In this document: positions 16,506-24,455 of the stretch, piece by piece
Layout: each line of letters begins with the position of its first letter
How positions within the stretch are numbered: the first letter of the stretch is position 1
Assembly (NCBI GenBank): GCA_018141845.1
Contig: CP073340.1
Coordinates: 645,001-709,000 of the forward strand
Direction: 5' to 3'
DNA length: 64,000 nt
Source: Lachnospiraceae bacterium oral taxon 096
Lineage (GTDB): Bacteria; Bacillota; Clostridia; Lachnospirales; Lachnospiraceae
Made by a program: the position numbers and the translations under genes
The notes under the pieces: model-generated
What the model was told of the DNA's origin: nothing
What the model saw: only the letters and a program-made list of their open reading frames with translations
The model's database searches: none

Positions 16506-17440
16506 TGTACACCTCCACAATAGGAACACACACCCAAGTATTCTACCTCTGATTTTTTTACCTTTCGAACATACGCTGTAATAGCTGAACAACTTAAACT
16601 AGAATGATAAGTTGTTCCTGACGGCATAATATAGACTGTACTACTTCCCAATGCCGCCCCACAGCGTGCACAGGCATGATATTTTCCTCCACTCTTATTT
16701 CTTAAATTGCCCACTTCAAATATACTCACTGCCCTAGCATCATTCGCTAGATAGTGACAATTTGGACTTAGATGATAGCGTGTACTTGTCCGTCCCACAT
16801 AGACCATCTCTTCATTTTCTTCTTTCTTTGCTCCTTCGATTGGAAGCTCCATTCCATCTTTTCCAACCCAAGCTCTCCTTGAGCTCACAACAAATTGGTT
16901 GACACTCGTTTTTCCAAATACGGAAAAAGGCAGATGATATTGATAATCTAAGCGAATCACAATCATATTATTTTCTCTCATACAGGAAGTTTTTAGTCCA
17001 TGAATTCCCTCAATATGACGATCCTGTGCAGCATCCCTTGCCCGCATGGCACTAAATTCTCCCAAAGCTGCCCCCTCAAGATAAGGAAGATACTCTCCCA
17101 TCTTTTTTAGCACTTCCATTTCCTGTGAATCCAAGTTAAAAATTCCATCCAATGAACTGCTTGCCAATGGCAACAGGGTATACTTTGCATAGGCATACTG
17201 ACAACAATCCTTACAAACTGATTCAACCACAGCCTGCATCCTTCTCTGTGCACGCATAATACGCAGAGGGATCAACAAAATAATCATCAAAAAGAGAAAC
17301 ATTGGAAAAACAAAGGCAGCTTCCACGGTCACAGAAGCCTTCTGATACGCTCTCTTACCGCAGCCTTTTTGATCACTTGCCTGGAGAGCTGATGTCACAT
17401 AGGATTGCTGATGAAATAATTTTTTAAAATAAGAGAGCAT
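16502..17440 (-). CDS. TadE-like pseudopilin with duplicated Cys/His modules
   Basis: 312 residues. A basic leader of about 36 residues precedes a prepilin-like helix (ASVTVEAAFVFPMFLFLMIILLI, with the Glu of VEAAF), followed by a long soluble part. The C-terminal ~95 residues hold two related modules: T-x-YHLSPNC-x-YLA ... CARCG, and T-x-YHSSLSC-x-AIT ... CSYCG. These His/Cys spacings suggest two small metal-binding or disulfide knots; I do not recognise a named family. RBS AAGGAGG lies upstream. It is coupled to the downstream prepilin peptidase by a TTGA overlap. Confidence 0.83.
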   Translation of the reverse strand: MLSYFKKLFHQQSYVTSALQASDQKGCGKRAYQKASVTVEAAFVFPMFLFLMIILLIPLRIMRAQRRMQAVVESVCKDCCQYAYAKYTLLPLASSSLDGIFNLDSQEMEVLKKMGEYLPYLEGAALGEFSAMRARDAAQDRHIEGIHGLKTSCMRENNMIVIRLDYQYHLPFSVFGKTSVNQFVVSSRRAWVGKDGMELPIEGAKKEENEEMVYVGRTSTRYHLSPNCHYLANDARAVSIFEVGNLRNKSGGKYHACARCGAALGSSTVYIMPSGTTYHSSLSCSAITAYVRKVKKSEVEYLGVCSYCGGVH

Positions 17441-17459
17441 ATCAGACTCCTCCTTTCCA

Positions 17460-19364
17460 TCAATAGGCTTTCACCCCATCAACATGTAGACCATACTCTG
17501 GAGAAAGTCCAGAAAAGCTTCCTCTGGCAATCCCCAAATTTGAAAATACTCTCTTTGACTTAGCACGCACTGTGACCTTTGTTCCATAGAGCATATTTTT
17601 CATAGCAAAGCTACTATCTGTTGCCGCAATGTGACTTTGTATCAAATCCATCATTCGATAGTCCTTCTTCTCTCCATCTTGAACAAATAAAATGAGCTTA
17701 ATATAGCCTTCATAGTTAAGTCCCAAAATATTTTCTTTTTTCTCTGCCTTTACTCCTTCTTTCTCCATACTAAAAAGAGCATTCAATTCCACCTTCCACT
17801 CAGAAGCATTCTTATATAGACTCACCTCTTCGCCCTTAAGCAAATCCTGTAAATCTGTAATAGATTCTGCAAGAGCCCAAACTCCAATAATTAATGCACT
17901 GATCACACCAACTAGAGCAGGTATACAAAACATTCCTGCGATGGCCATTGCCAACTCATGCACTTGACTCATTTTTTGTTGATCCATCAAAATATGCACA
18001 TAATTTAGCCCCTCTCGAATGGCCAAGATCTTAATTAAAGTCAATTCCAGATTTTTTGCATCACTATTTCTTCCATTGACAATATATTCCAGTTCATATG
18101 AACAATCATCATCGATATGATCCGTAAAGTCAGGGAAAAAATCTGTGGCATACTCATCAATTAATAAGGTGTCAATAAAACTAGGCTCTGGCTGAGTGCG
18201 AGCTGTCCTAGCCACATTGCTTGGCCAACTTTGCGTACTCCAGCTGGCTTGACTGACTGTGCGATCGATTGGGATTACTAAGCTCAAGACATCTCCTCTG
18301 AGTAAATTTAATAACCTTTCCAATTGATCTGCTCGATCTTCCTGCTCCACACCAAGTTTACTTCCAAGTTCAGGAATATTTAAATTTGCAATTCCCTCTG
18401 CAAGTTCTTCATAGTCCTCTGAATAATCGTGTTCTTCCTCTTCATCCTCCTCTTCTTCTTGAGCCTCAATCCAACTTGCCTTCTCAATCAATTCTTTCAC
18501 ACTTTCTTCCAGTGCCAAATCTTCATCGATGGCTGTTTGTACCAGTACCTGTCTTTGTCTGCTCTCTTCATCATAACTGTCATAGGAACTCAGTTCTCCT
18601 TCTAATCTTCCCTGATTTTCTCCCGAAAGTTGCCCCCAATCCTCACTGTGTTCTCCTTTGATTGTTTGCATCTTTTGGTTAAATTTTTCCTGTTCCTTTG
18701 CATACTTTTTTGAGAGCGACTTCATTCGATGCACTTGTTCTAGAATTTCTTCCATTTTCGCTCTAGCTGTGCTTGAACTCTGGCTCTGTGCTGCAAAAAA
18801 TGCCTCTTCTTTGGCACTTTTTTGCCCTTTTAAACTTTCATTGATCCGCTTTAGTCCCTTTTCCACACGCACAGCCTGCTTTGATTGCTCGCCATAATCT
18901 TGTGTGATACTCTTCATCGATTGTGCCTCTTTTACTTTTTCCCAAAGTTTTTGTGGATCATTGGCAACAAGCACATCTCCTGCAATCTTATATTTCATAA
19001 AAGATGTAATCTCTTTTTCTAACCATGCCCCTCCATCATCGGTAACACACTTTCTGTCCTCTACCACAATTTCAGGATCTTTCAATGCATAGATTCCCGA
19101 ATTTTTCATATAGGGATCGAGATAGAGTTTACATCTGTCCATCAACATTTCGTCACTTCCATAATCCCTTAGCAACAATCGGTACTTGTCCCAAAGAGCA
19201 TTGTTGTACTCACTAAATACAGAATCCAGGCAGGAGTCTGCCGCCGTTTGCAAATAAAATCGCACACCGGCGGTCCTTGCTGACTCCACCAGGCCGCATA
19301 AAAGAGCACTGACACAGACCAATATCAAACTAAGAAATATTGTGACTGCACCATCTCTTTTCAT
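17460..19364 (-). CDS. DUF5702 / TadG-like pilus-assembly protein
   Basis: A 634-residue protein with an N-terminal membrane helix (GAVTIFLSLILVCVSALLCGLVE, 5-27) and the motif FYLQTAADSCLDSVFSEYN characteristic of DUF5702, a TadG-like family of Clostridia Tad operons. A long coiled-coil, very acidic middle (about 190-330, with runs of Glu) and a second hydrophobic segment near 485-510 follow. Probably an envelope-anchored scaffold for pilus assembly (inference). ATG 19364 overlaps the neighbourhood of the flp stop with only 2 bases between. Confidence 0.85.
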   Translation of the reverse strand: MKRDGAVTIFLSLILVCVSALLCGLVESARTAGVRFYLQTAADSCLDSVFSEYNNALWDKYRLLLRDYGSDEMLMDRCKLYLDPYMKNSGIYALKDPEIVVEDRKCVTDDGGAWLEKEITSFMKYKIAGDVLVANDPQKLWEKVKEAQSMKSITQDYGEQSKQAVRVEKGLKRINESLKGQKSAKEEAFFAAQSQSSSTARAKMEEILEQVHRMKSLSKKYAKEQEKFNQKMQTIKGEHSEDWGQLSGENQGRLEGELSSYDSYDEESRQRQVLVQTAIDEDLALEESVKELIEKASWIEAQEEEEDEEEEHDYSEDYEELAEGIANLNIPELGSKLGVEQEDRADQLERLLNLLRGDVLSLVIPIDRTVSQASWSTQSWPSNVARTARTQPEPSFIDTLLIDEYATDFFPDFTDHIDDDCSYELEYIVNGRNSDAKNLELTLIKILAIREGLNYVHILMDQQKMSQVHELAMAIAGMFCIPALVGVISALIIGVWALAESITDLQDLLKGEEVSLYKNASEWKVELNALFSMEKEGVKAEKKENILGLNYEGYIKLILFVQDGEKKDYRMMDLIQSHIAATDSSFAMKNMLYGTKVTVRAKSKRVFSNLGIARGSFSGLSPEYGLHVDGVKAY

Positions 19365-19366
19365 GC

Positions 19367-19537
19367 TTAATACACCTCTTTGGACTGATTGTTGATTTCT
19401 TTGAAGATAGCCTCAATCAGCTTTCTCAATTGATTTTTAAAAATCAATACCAAGCCAATCAAAACGACAAGAATGAGTACTAACTCAATAACACCAACAC
19501 CATCTTCTTCGCTGAAAAACTGATACAATTCTTGCAT
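19367..19537 (-). CDS. flp: Flp/type IVb pilin-like small protein
   Basis: A 56-residue gene. ATG 19537 follows a strong AAGGAGG eight bases upstream. The N-terminus is an acidic leader (MQELYQFFSEEDG) ending in Gly, followed by VGVIELVLILVVLIGLVLIF: hydrophobic with the Glu at +5, as in Flp major pilins. A short amphipathic C-terminus (KNQLRKLIEAIFKEINN) completes it, matching the ~55-65 residue size of Flp proteins. It lies between TadC and the TadG-like gene, the usual place. Probably the main pilus subunit. Confidence 0.85.
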   Translation of the reverse strand: MQELYQFFSEEDGVGVIELVLILVVLIGLVLIFKNQLRKLIEAIFKEINNQSKEVY

Positions 19538-19567
19538 AATTTTTTCCTCCTTTCTTATGCATACATA

Positions 19568-20794
19568 TTAAAATGTCATCAATGCAGGAATCATAATCAT
19601 TAACATTACAATCCCCAGCATAATGAACAAAGGTCCCAATAATTTGGTACTTGCCTCTTCACCAAGTCGTCTCGCCATAGATAGGCGCTCATCCCACGCA
19701 CTCAGAGACTCCACACTCAGTGCAACTTTTAATCCAGCATTTCCTGCCTTTCTATTTTGCTCCAACAAACTGGCAAATTTCATATATTGCTTAATGCCAA
19801 TGGCTCTGCCAAAGTCTCGATAAACTTTTGTCTCATTGACCCCTGTCTTTAATGCCACCAGCGATTTTTCCATTTCCTCATAGGCATAGTGAATTTCACC
19901 ATCTTCTTCTCGATCTCGAATGTAATCATTGACAATTGCCTCCCAAGCCGTGCGCACTGAAAGACCTGCACCAATAAAGACCATAAATTTTGATACAATA
20001 TCTGGGTAGTCGGCCAACACCTGCCTACTGCGCTTTTCTACCTTTGCCCGATGATTGACAATATCTCGCATATAGATTAGCACTGCAAATAAAATACCAA
20101 TCATCCATATAATGGAATAATTTGTTTTCTCCTTACTTCGATAATGAATCTTTTTTCCATTCCAATCTTCTGGCAGAACAAATCGGTCATTGACCACTTG
20201 CTCACGGTCACTATTTTCAAGATATTGCGTAAAATCTCGAATCTGCTGTTCACTTGTTGTATAGTTTCTTGGTACAATCGTCAATGGCAACACAAACTCT
20301 TTCTTATGTTTTCCATCCGAAAGCACCAAGGTCAAACTGGTACTTACGGCCTCCTTTAAATTTTCATTGTAAACTGTGCCCATTGAATCAATGTAATCGA
20401 TGTTTTCTGACGACCAAAGGGCTGTCATCCCATATTTTGGGATTTTTTGTGGCAATTTTAACTTTCCCGAAACTTCAGATAGACTCCTATTTTCTCCTAA
20501 AATTTCTTTTTTTAAATCTTCAAAGCACTCCACAAATGCTTTTTCTGCCTCTTCGGCTGTATATTCCCTTCTGGATACAGGAACTTCAACTAACACCGGT
20601 TTTTCTTCCAAACCATCCACATAGAGCTCATAACTTTGGTCATATTGACCATATCCTTCTCTCTGAATTTGATTGCCCACCAAGAAAGAATCTGCCCCAG
20701 TCAAAAAGTGAACTGCCAAAAAATACAACACAAATCCCATAAGAATACAAAAGATTTGTATCTTCCACTTCCAAAAAAATCGTTTGACCTTCAA
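19568..20794 (-). CDS. tadC: TadC-like type II/IV secretion F-family protein with large N-terminal domain
   Basis: A 408-residue inner-membrane platform protein. TTG 20794 is the only suitable start, with GGGAGG upstream. An N-terminal membrane helix (about 11-31) is followed by ~195 residues that should lie outside the membrane, then a helix (about 228-246), the T2SSF cytoplasmic core (YPDIVSKFMVFIGAGLSVRTAWEAI ... ALSVESLSAWDERLSMARRLGEEASTKLLGPL) and a C-terminal helix (MLGIVMLMIMIPAL). Classical TadC proteins are about 280-330 residues without the outside domain, so this is an extended form. It follows tadB by 12 bases. Confidence 0.88.
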   Translation of the reverse strand: MKVKRFFWKWKIQIFCILMGFVLYFLAVHFLTGADSFLVGNQIQREGYGQYDQSYELYVDGLEEKPVLVEVPVSRREYTAEEAEKAFVECFEDLKKEILGENRSLSEVSGKLKLPQKIPKYGMTALWSSENIDYIDSMGTVYNENLKEAVSTSLTLVLSDGKHKKEFVLPLTIVPRNYTTSEQQIRDFTQYLENSDREQVVNDRFVLPEDWNGKKIHYRSKEKTNYSIIWMIGILFAVLIYMRDIVNHRAKVEKRSRQVLADYPDIVSKFMVFIGAGLSVRTAWEAIVNDYIRDREEDGEIHYAYEEMEKSLVALKTGVNETKVYRDFGRAIGIKQYMKFASLLEQNRKAGNAGLKVALSVESLSAWDERLSMARRLGEEASTKLLGPLFIMLGIVMLMIMIPALMTF

Positions 20795-20806
20795 TCCTCA
20801 TCCTCC

Positions 20807-21559
20807 CTAGACTTCAATCTCTAAAATCTTTGCCGAGGCATACATCGCAACAATATAACTAAGTAGACATGCACTCATCGCCACTCGTCCAAAAAAAGTC
20901 TGATACATCGCATTAAAAAATCCTGGCGAGCTAACATCAATGTAGACAACAATAAAAATCGGAAACACATTCATAATCTTTTGTTCAAATCGCTTTGCCG
21001 CAGTCAAGGTCAAAATTTCTTCCTTTATTCTTGTCTTATCATGAATGACACCGGCTGTGTGATTAATAATCCCTATCAGCTCCCCTCCACTGCGCTTGGC
21101 AATGCGAACAACCTTGGCAAAATTTCAAATATCATCAATTCCACTTCTCTCCCCAAAATCCTCAAATGCTTTTTCAATCGGAACATTCACATAGACAAGA
21201 TGTGCCATATACTCAAATTCCTGCAAGATCATACTATTTTCTCCATAAATCAGGCGAATCTCTTCGACACTCTCCTTCAATGCATTCTCAAGGGAGTATC
21301 CTGCACTCAATAGAGCTGCCAAAATCTGTATTCCTTCTTTAAACTCTAGTCCAAGCCTCTGTTTTCTTTTCTTCACCAAAATCTTCCTCTGATAGATGGG
21401 ATAAATAATCGTCACAGGCAGAAAAAGAAGAAAAGCAATCACACTTCGATAAAATACATAGGAAATCACAGCATCTGCAACCAAGGCCATCAGCACATAC
21501 ATCAATAATTCACGCAGGCGAAAAGTATATACACTATAATTGATAACCTGCTGCGACAA
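20807..21559 (-). pseudogene. tadB: TadB-like pilus platform protein, broken by in-frame TGA
   Basis: One reading frame encodes a TadB-type T2SSF protein but is cut by TGA at 21127-21125. Before it lies MSQQVINYSVYTFRLREL... with membrane helices and the T2SSF segment (LGLEFKEGIQILAALLSAGYSLENALKES ... FEDFGERSGIDDI); after it the same frame goes on NFAKVVRIAKRSGGELIGII...KILEIEV with the last helices. The family has Arg at the interrupted site (IRNFA), so CGA to TGA, a single transition, explains it. Total length would be about 250 residues, normal for TadB. Start (TTG 21559) is uncertain; the frame stays open to 21682 across the upstream gene. Without it the pilus probably cannot be assembled. 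Confidence 0.85.
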
Positions 21560-22745
21560 GTTTTTGTGTGTTTTTAAGCACACCAACTGGCTTAAGCGAA
21601 CCGACCACTTTGTCCCTGTCACTTCCCGTCTCTTCGAAAGAAAAGAGGGGAAAAAGTTCAATCTCACCATCCCGATATTCACCTACTTCCACAATTTCAA
21701 GCACTCTTCTTGATCGATCCCTCAATCTTCCAAGATGAACAATAATATCCAGTGCACCTGCAATCTGGCTTCGAATGGCAGGCAATGGTAAATCTGCACC
21801 AGAAAGTGCCATTGTTTCAATTCGAGAAAGCATATCCTTTGGACTATTGCTATGCCCCGTGCTCAAAGAACCATCATGACCTGTATTCATAGCCTGCAAC
21901 ATATCTAGTGCTTCACCACCTCGCACCTCACCGACAATAATGCGGTCTGGGTTCATTCTCAACGCCGCCTTAATTAAATTGGCAATGCTAATTTTCCCCT
22001 CCCCCTCACTGTTGGCATTTCTTGACTCTAATCTCACCAAATTTTTAATTTGCATCAATTGCAGTTCTGCCGAATCCTCAATCGTAATTACACGCTCATC
22101 TTCTGGAATATAGGCAGAAAGTGCATTTAAAAAAGTAGTCTTTCCTGAATTTGTTCCTCCACTAATAAAAATATTATATCCTGATTGCACTAACTTTTTT
22201 AATAGCTGTGCAGCCTGTGGCGTAATGGACTGAAAACGGATTAACTTGTCCATGCTAATTGGATCAGGAAACTTTCGAATCGTCACAATAGGTCCATCCA
22301 ATGATATCGGCGGAAGAACGACATGAACTCTCGATCCATCTTCCAGTCTCGCATCAGCAATCGGGGTAAAAATATTGACACTTCGATTTACAGAACTAAC
22401 AATTTTTTGGATCATATCCTCCAATTGCTCATTGCTCTTAAAGCGTTTGTCCCATCGCACAATATGTCCTGATTTTTCCACAAAGATATTCTCCGTGCCA
22501 TTGATCATAATTTCGGTGATATCCTTGTCATCAATTAATTCCTGCAAAATATCCAGCCTTCGAAACGAGTCAAATAGTGCCATTCGAAGTTCGACCTTTT
22601 TTTTCAATGGCAAATACATCTTTTTTGCCTCTTCTAACACACAATGATCAATAATTTCCATCAATTGTATATCGGTCAAATTTCTATAATCTGTCAACTT
22701 TTCTGATAATTCTTTGTGCAGGCGTTCTTCTATATGATCATCCAT
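21534..22745 (-). CDS. cpaF: CpaF/TadA-type pilus assembly ATPase
   Basis: A 403-residue hexameric ATPase that powers Flp pilus export. It shows the N-terminal all-helical region, MINGTENIFVEKSGHI, the P-loop ISGGTNSGKTTFLNAL, the Asp box IEDSAELQL, Walker B DRIIVGEVRGGEALDML and the His box TGHDGSLSTGHSNS. The usual CpaF length is 400-480 residues. Its ATG overlaps the stop of the upstream peptidase by 16 bases, and its stop lies inside the 5' part of tadB, so translation of the cluster is coupled. Confidence 0.96.
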   Translation of the reverse strand: MDDHIEERLHKELSEKLTDYRNLTDIQLMEIIDHCVLEEAKKMYLPLKKKVELRMALFDSFRRLDILQELIDDKDITEIMINGTENIFVEKSGHIVRWDKRFKSNEQLEDMIQKIVSSVNRSVNIFTPIADARLEDGSRVHVVLPPISLDGPIVTIRKFPDPISMDKLIRFQSITPQAAQLLKKLVQSGYNIFISGGTNSGKTTFLNALSAYIPEDERVITIEDSAELQLMQIKNLVRLESRNANSEGEGKISIANLIKAALRMNPDRIIVGEVRGGEALDMLQAMNTGHDGSLSTGHSNSPKDMLSRIETMALSGADLPLPAIRSQIAGALDIIVHLGRLRDRSRRVLEIVEVGEYRDGEIELFPLFSFEETGSDRDKVVGSLKPVGVLKNTQKLVAAGYQL

Positions 22746-23227
22746 ATTTTAATCAACCTCCAGACGAAAAAACCACATAAAAACCACGGTGCCATGGCAA
22801 TACTGAGCTGTGGATCATCTCGTCCCACCTCATAGTAATGCCCTATCTTCTTTGTTTGTATTGTTATTTTGAGAAATGAAAAGAAATAGCACAGGCGCAA
22901 AAATAGAATTTTTTTAGAATATAGTAGATAAAAAGAATAGATTGCAGCAAAACACATTCCCACAAATACCACACCTGCTCCTTCAAAAAGACCTAAAAAG
23001 CCACAGAGAAGCATAATTAATTTGGCATCTCCGGCCCCCACCATTCGAAATCTGTAGAGCAAAAATAGTGGAATAAAGCTAATGATAACTGCAATAAAGA
23101 ACTTTGGCCCATTATAGACAACGCCTGTGCCAAGCCAAAACAAAAGCCAAATATTTTTGATCTTTTTGTCAATCAGATCCATACAAGCTGCCCCTCCAAG
23201 TAAGAGAGCCACAAATAGTTCATTCAC
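22730..23227 (-). CDS. tadV: A24-family prepilin peptidase (CpaA/TadV-like)
   Basis: A 165-residue membrane aspartyl protease that cleaves the Flp leader. Both catalytic sites are present: Asp in ACMDLIDKKIKN after the first helix, and the GAGDAKL motif later. Six hydrophobic segments are apparent. Start ATG 23227 overlaps the tadZ stop in an ATGA arrangement. It is the first of two A24 peptidases in this operon; position next to cpaF and tadZ makes it the probable TadV orthologue. Confidence 0.92.
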   Translation of the reverse strand: MNELFVALLLGGAACMDLIDKKIKNIWLLFWLGTGVVYNGPKFFIAVIISFIPLFLLYRFRMVGAGDAKLIMLLCGFLGLFEGAGVVFVGMCFAAIYSFYLLYSKKILFLRLCYFFSFLKITIQTKKIGHYYEVGRDDPQLSIAMAPWFLCGFFVWRLIKIWMII

Positions 23228-24210
23228 CCCATATTCACTCCCTTCAATACTTCCCTTGCTAGTGCAGCCACTGGCGAAATCAATAGTGAAGAAATACTTT
23301 TCTCTCCCTGCTCACTTGGCAAGGTAATTTCTTCCAACTTTTTCTTTAATTTCTCCCTTCCCGTTTCATCGAGATAGGAAAAAAATTCTTCCATTCGACC
23401 ATCCTTTTCCCTTGGAATTGGCATATAGACCTTTTCACAAATTCGAAATAGATCGCAAGCCCTCTTGCCAAGACTACCAAAATCAACAATCACTGTATGA
23501 TATTGACTTTCATAGGCCATGCGAAGAAGTAATTTTTCAATTTCCTCAATCCCAAGTTCTACAATATCTTCAGGATATCTCGCTGGCGGAATATAATGTA
23601 AAGTATTTTTTGTATACACAGCCATTCCCAGCTTTTCCCAAGCATATTGCTCCTGTCGATAGCAGTATAAAATATCCGATAAATCTTTTGGATACTCCTG
23701 TCCTGCTTCCCTCAAAAGTCCCGAATATTCATCAAAGGACACAAGGAGTGCTGGAGCCATCTTTTCACACTCTGCACAGAGTGCAATTGCAAAGCTTGTC
23801 TTTCCACATCGACCATAGGGCGAGAACACCCCAAAAATTTGCACTTCTTCCTTCTCTATTTTCTCTAAGGACTTGTCCTTTGTCGGCTGATAGTTTGTCA
23901 AAATATGATGGAGAAAGTTCTCAACATTGACATACTTTTTCATTCCCCTGACATCAATCTCTCTCCCCACAAAGTCATCCTCTAAGAGTACAATCGTTGT
24001 CTCTGGAAGGGGCATAGACCCCACACTAGAATAGAGTTTCTCTTCAATCAATAAAATTTCAGTCTGAAATGTCGGTGCACTCTCTTGATAGCATTGGATA
24101 TCTGGAAAATAACTAATACCAAAATCAATTCTTCCCTTTGCATTGAGATATGCACACAATTTTTTGCCATAACGTTCATCGCTGTCAATAATTGCAATGA
24201 TATGTCTCAA
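23224..24210 (-). CDS. tadZ: TadZ/CpaE-like pilus localisation ATPase
   Basis: First gene of the pilus operon, 328 residues. The N-terminal ~115 residues look like a receiver-type fold (HIIAIIDSDERYGKKLCAYL, then EILLIEEKL), without a clear phospho-Asp set. The C-terminal part is a ParA/MinD-like ATPase with the deviant Walker A FGVFSPYGRCGKTSFAIAL (Lys-Thr-Ser), and DFGSLGKRACDLF as the Walker B region. This arrangement is that of CpaE/TadZ, which places the pilus machine in the cell. A promoter lies about 130 bases upstream. Confidence 0.88.
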   Translation of the reverse strand: MRHIIAIIDSDERYGKKLCAYLNAKGRIDFGISYFPDIQCYQESAPTFQTEILLIEEKLYSSVGSMPLPETTIVLLEDDFVGREIDVRGMKKYVNVENFLHHILTNYQPTKDKSLEKIEKEEVQIFGVFSPYGRCGKTSFAIALCAECEKMAPALLVSFDEYSGLLREAGQEYPKDLSDILYCYRQEQYAWEKLGMAVYTKNTLHYIPPARYPEDIVELGIEEIEKLLLRMAYESQYHTVIVDFGSLGKRACDLFRICEKVYMPIPREKDGRMEEFFSYLDETGREKLKKKLEEITLPSEQGEKSISSLLISPVAALAREVLKGVNMG

Positions 24211-24337
24211 AGAATCACCTCCCTAAAATTCAAAACATGAGACATTATCTCTTCTCTGCATTTAGTTTCAATATGAAATTATAAAATATGGAAATTGCTC
24301 CCAAACGGGATAAGAATAAACTAGATTGATTGTTTAT

Positions 24338-24367
24338 ATCATATATCACATTTACTATATTTGTCAA
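24338..24367 (-). promoter_or_regulatory. promoter of the Tad pilus operon
   Basis: On the minus strand TTGACA (24367-24362) is followed after 18 bases by TATGAT (24343-24338). The 5' leader to the tadZ ATG is about 120 bases. The divergent interval 24211-24455 (245 bases) holds this, an AT-rich spacer, and RBS GGAGG for glgB; no clear glgB promoter stands out. Confidence 0.7.
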
Positions 24368-24455
24368 TATTTTTTTTAATTTTTAGTGCTTTTTTTAGCT
24401 TTTTGTAGTAGAATAGGCTTATATTGATATACATATTTGATGCGGAGGTTTCGTT

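Noticed and set aside
20254..20742. A 162-residue plus-strand open frame opposite TadC
   Set aside because: It is antisense to tadC, Phe/Leu/Pro-rich and has no RBS or family match.
21125..21127. TGA as selenocysteine or Trp readthrough in tadB
   Set aside because: The family has Arg there, no Sec-like context was seen, and TGA is used as a normal stop elsewhere in the window.
23412..23930. A 172-residue plus-strand open frame
   Set aside because: Shadow of tadZ on the other strand; no start signal.
24211..24455. Riboswitch or T-box in the longest intergenic gap
   Set aside because: No conserved stem or T-box sequence is visible; only a promoter and AT-rich spacer.
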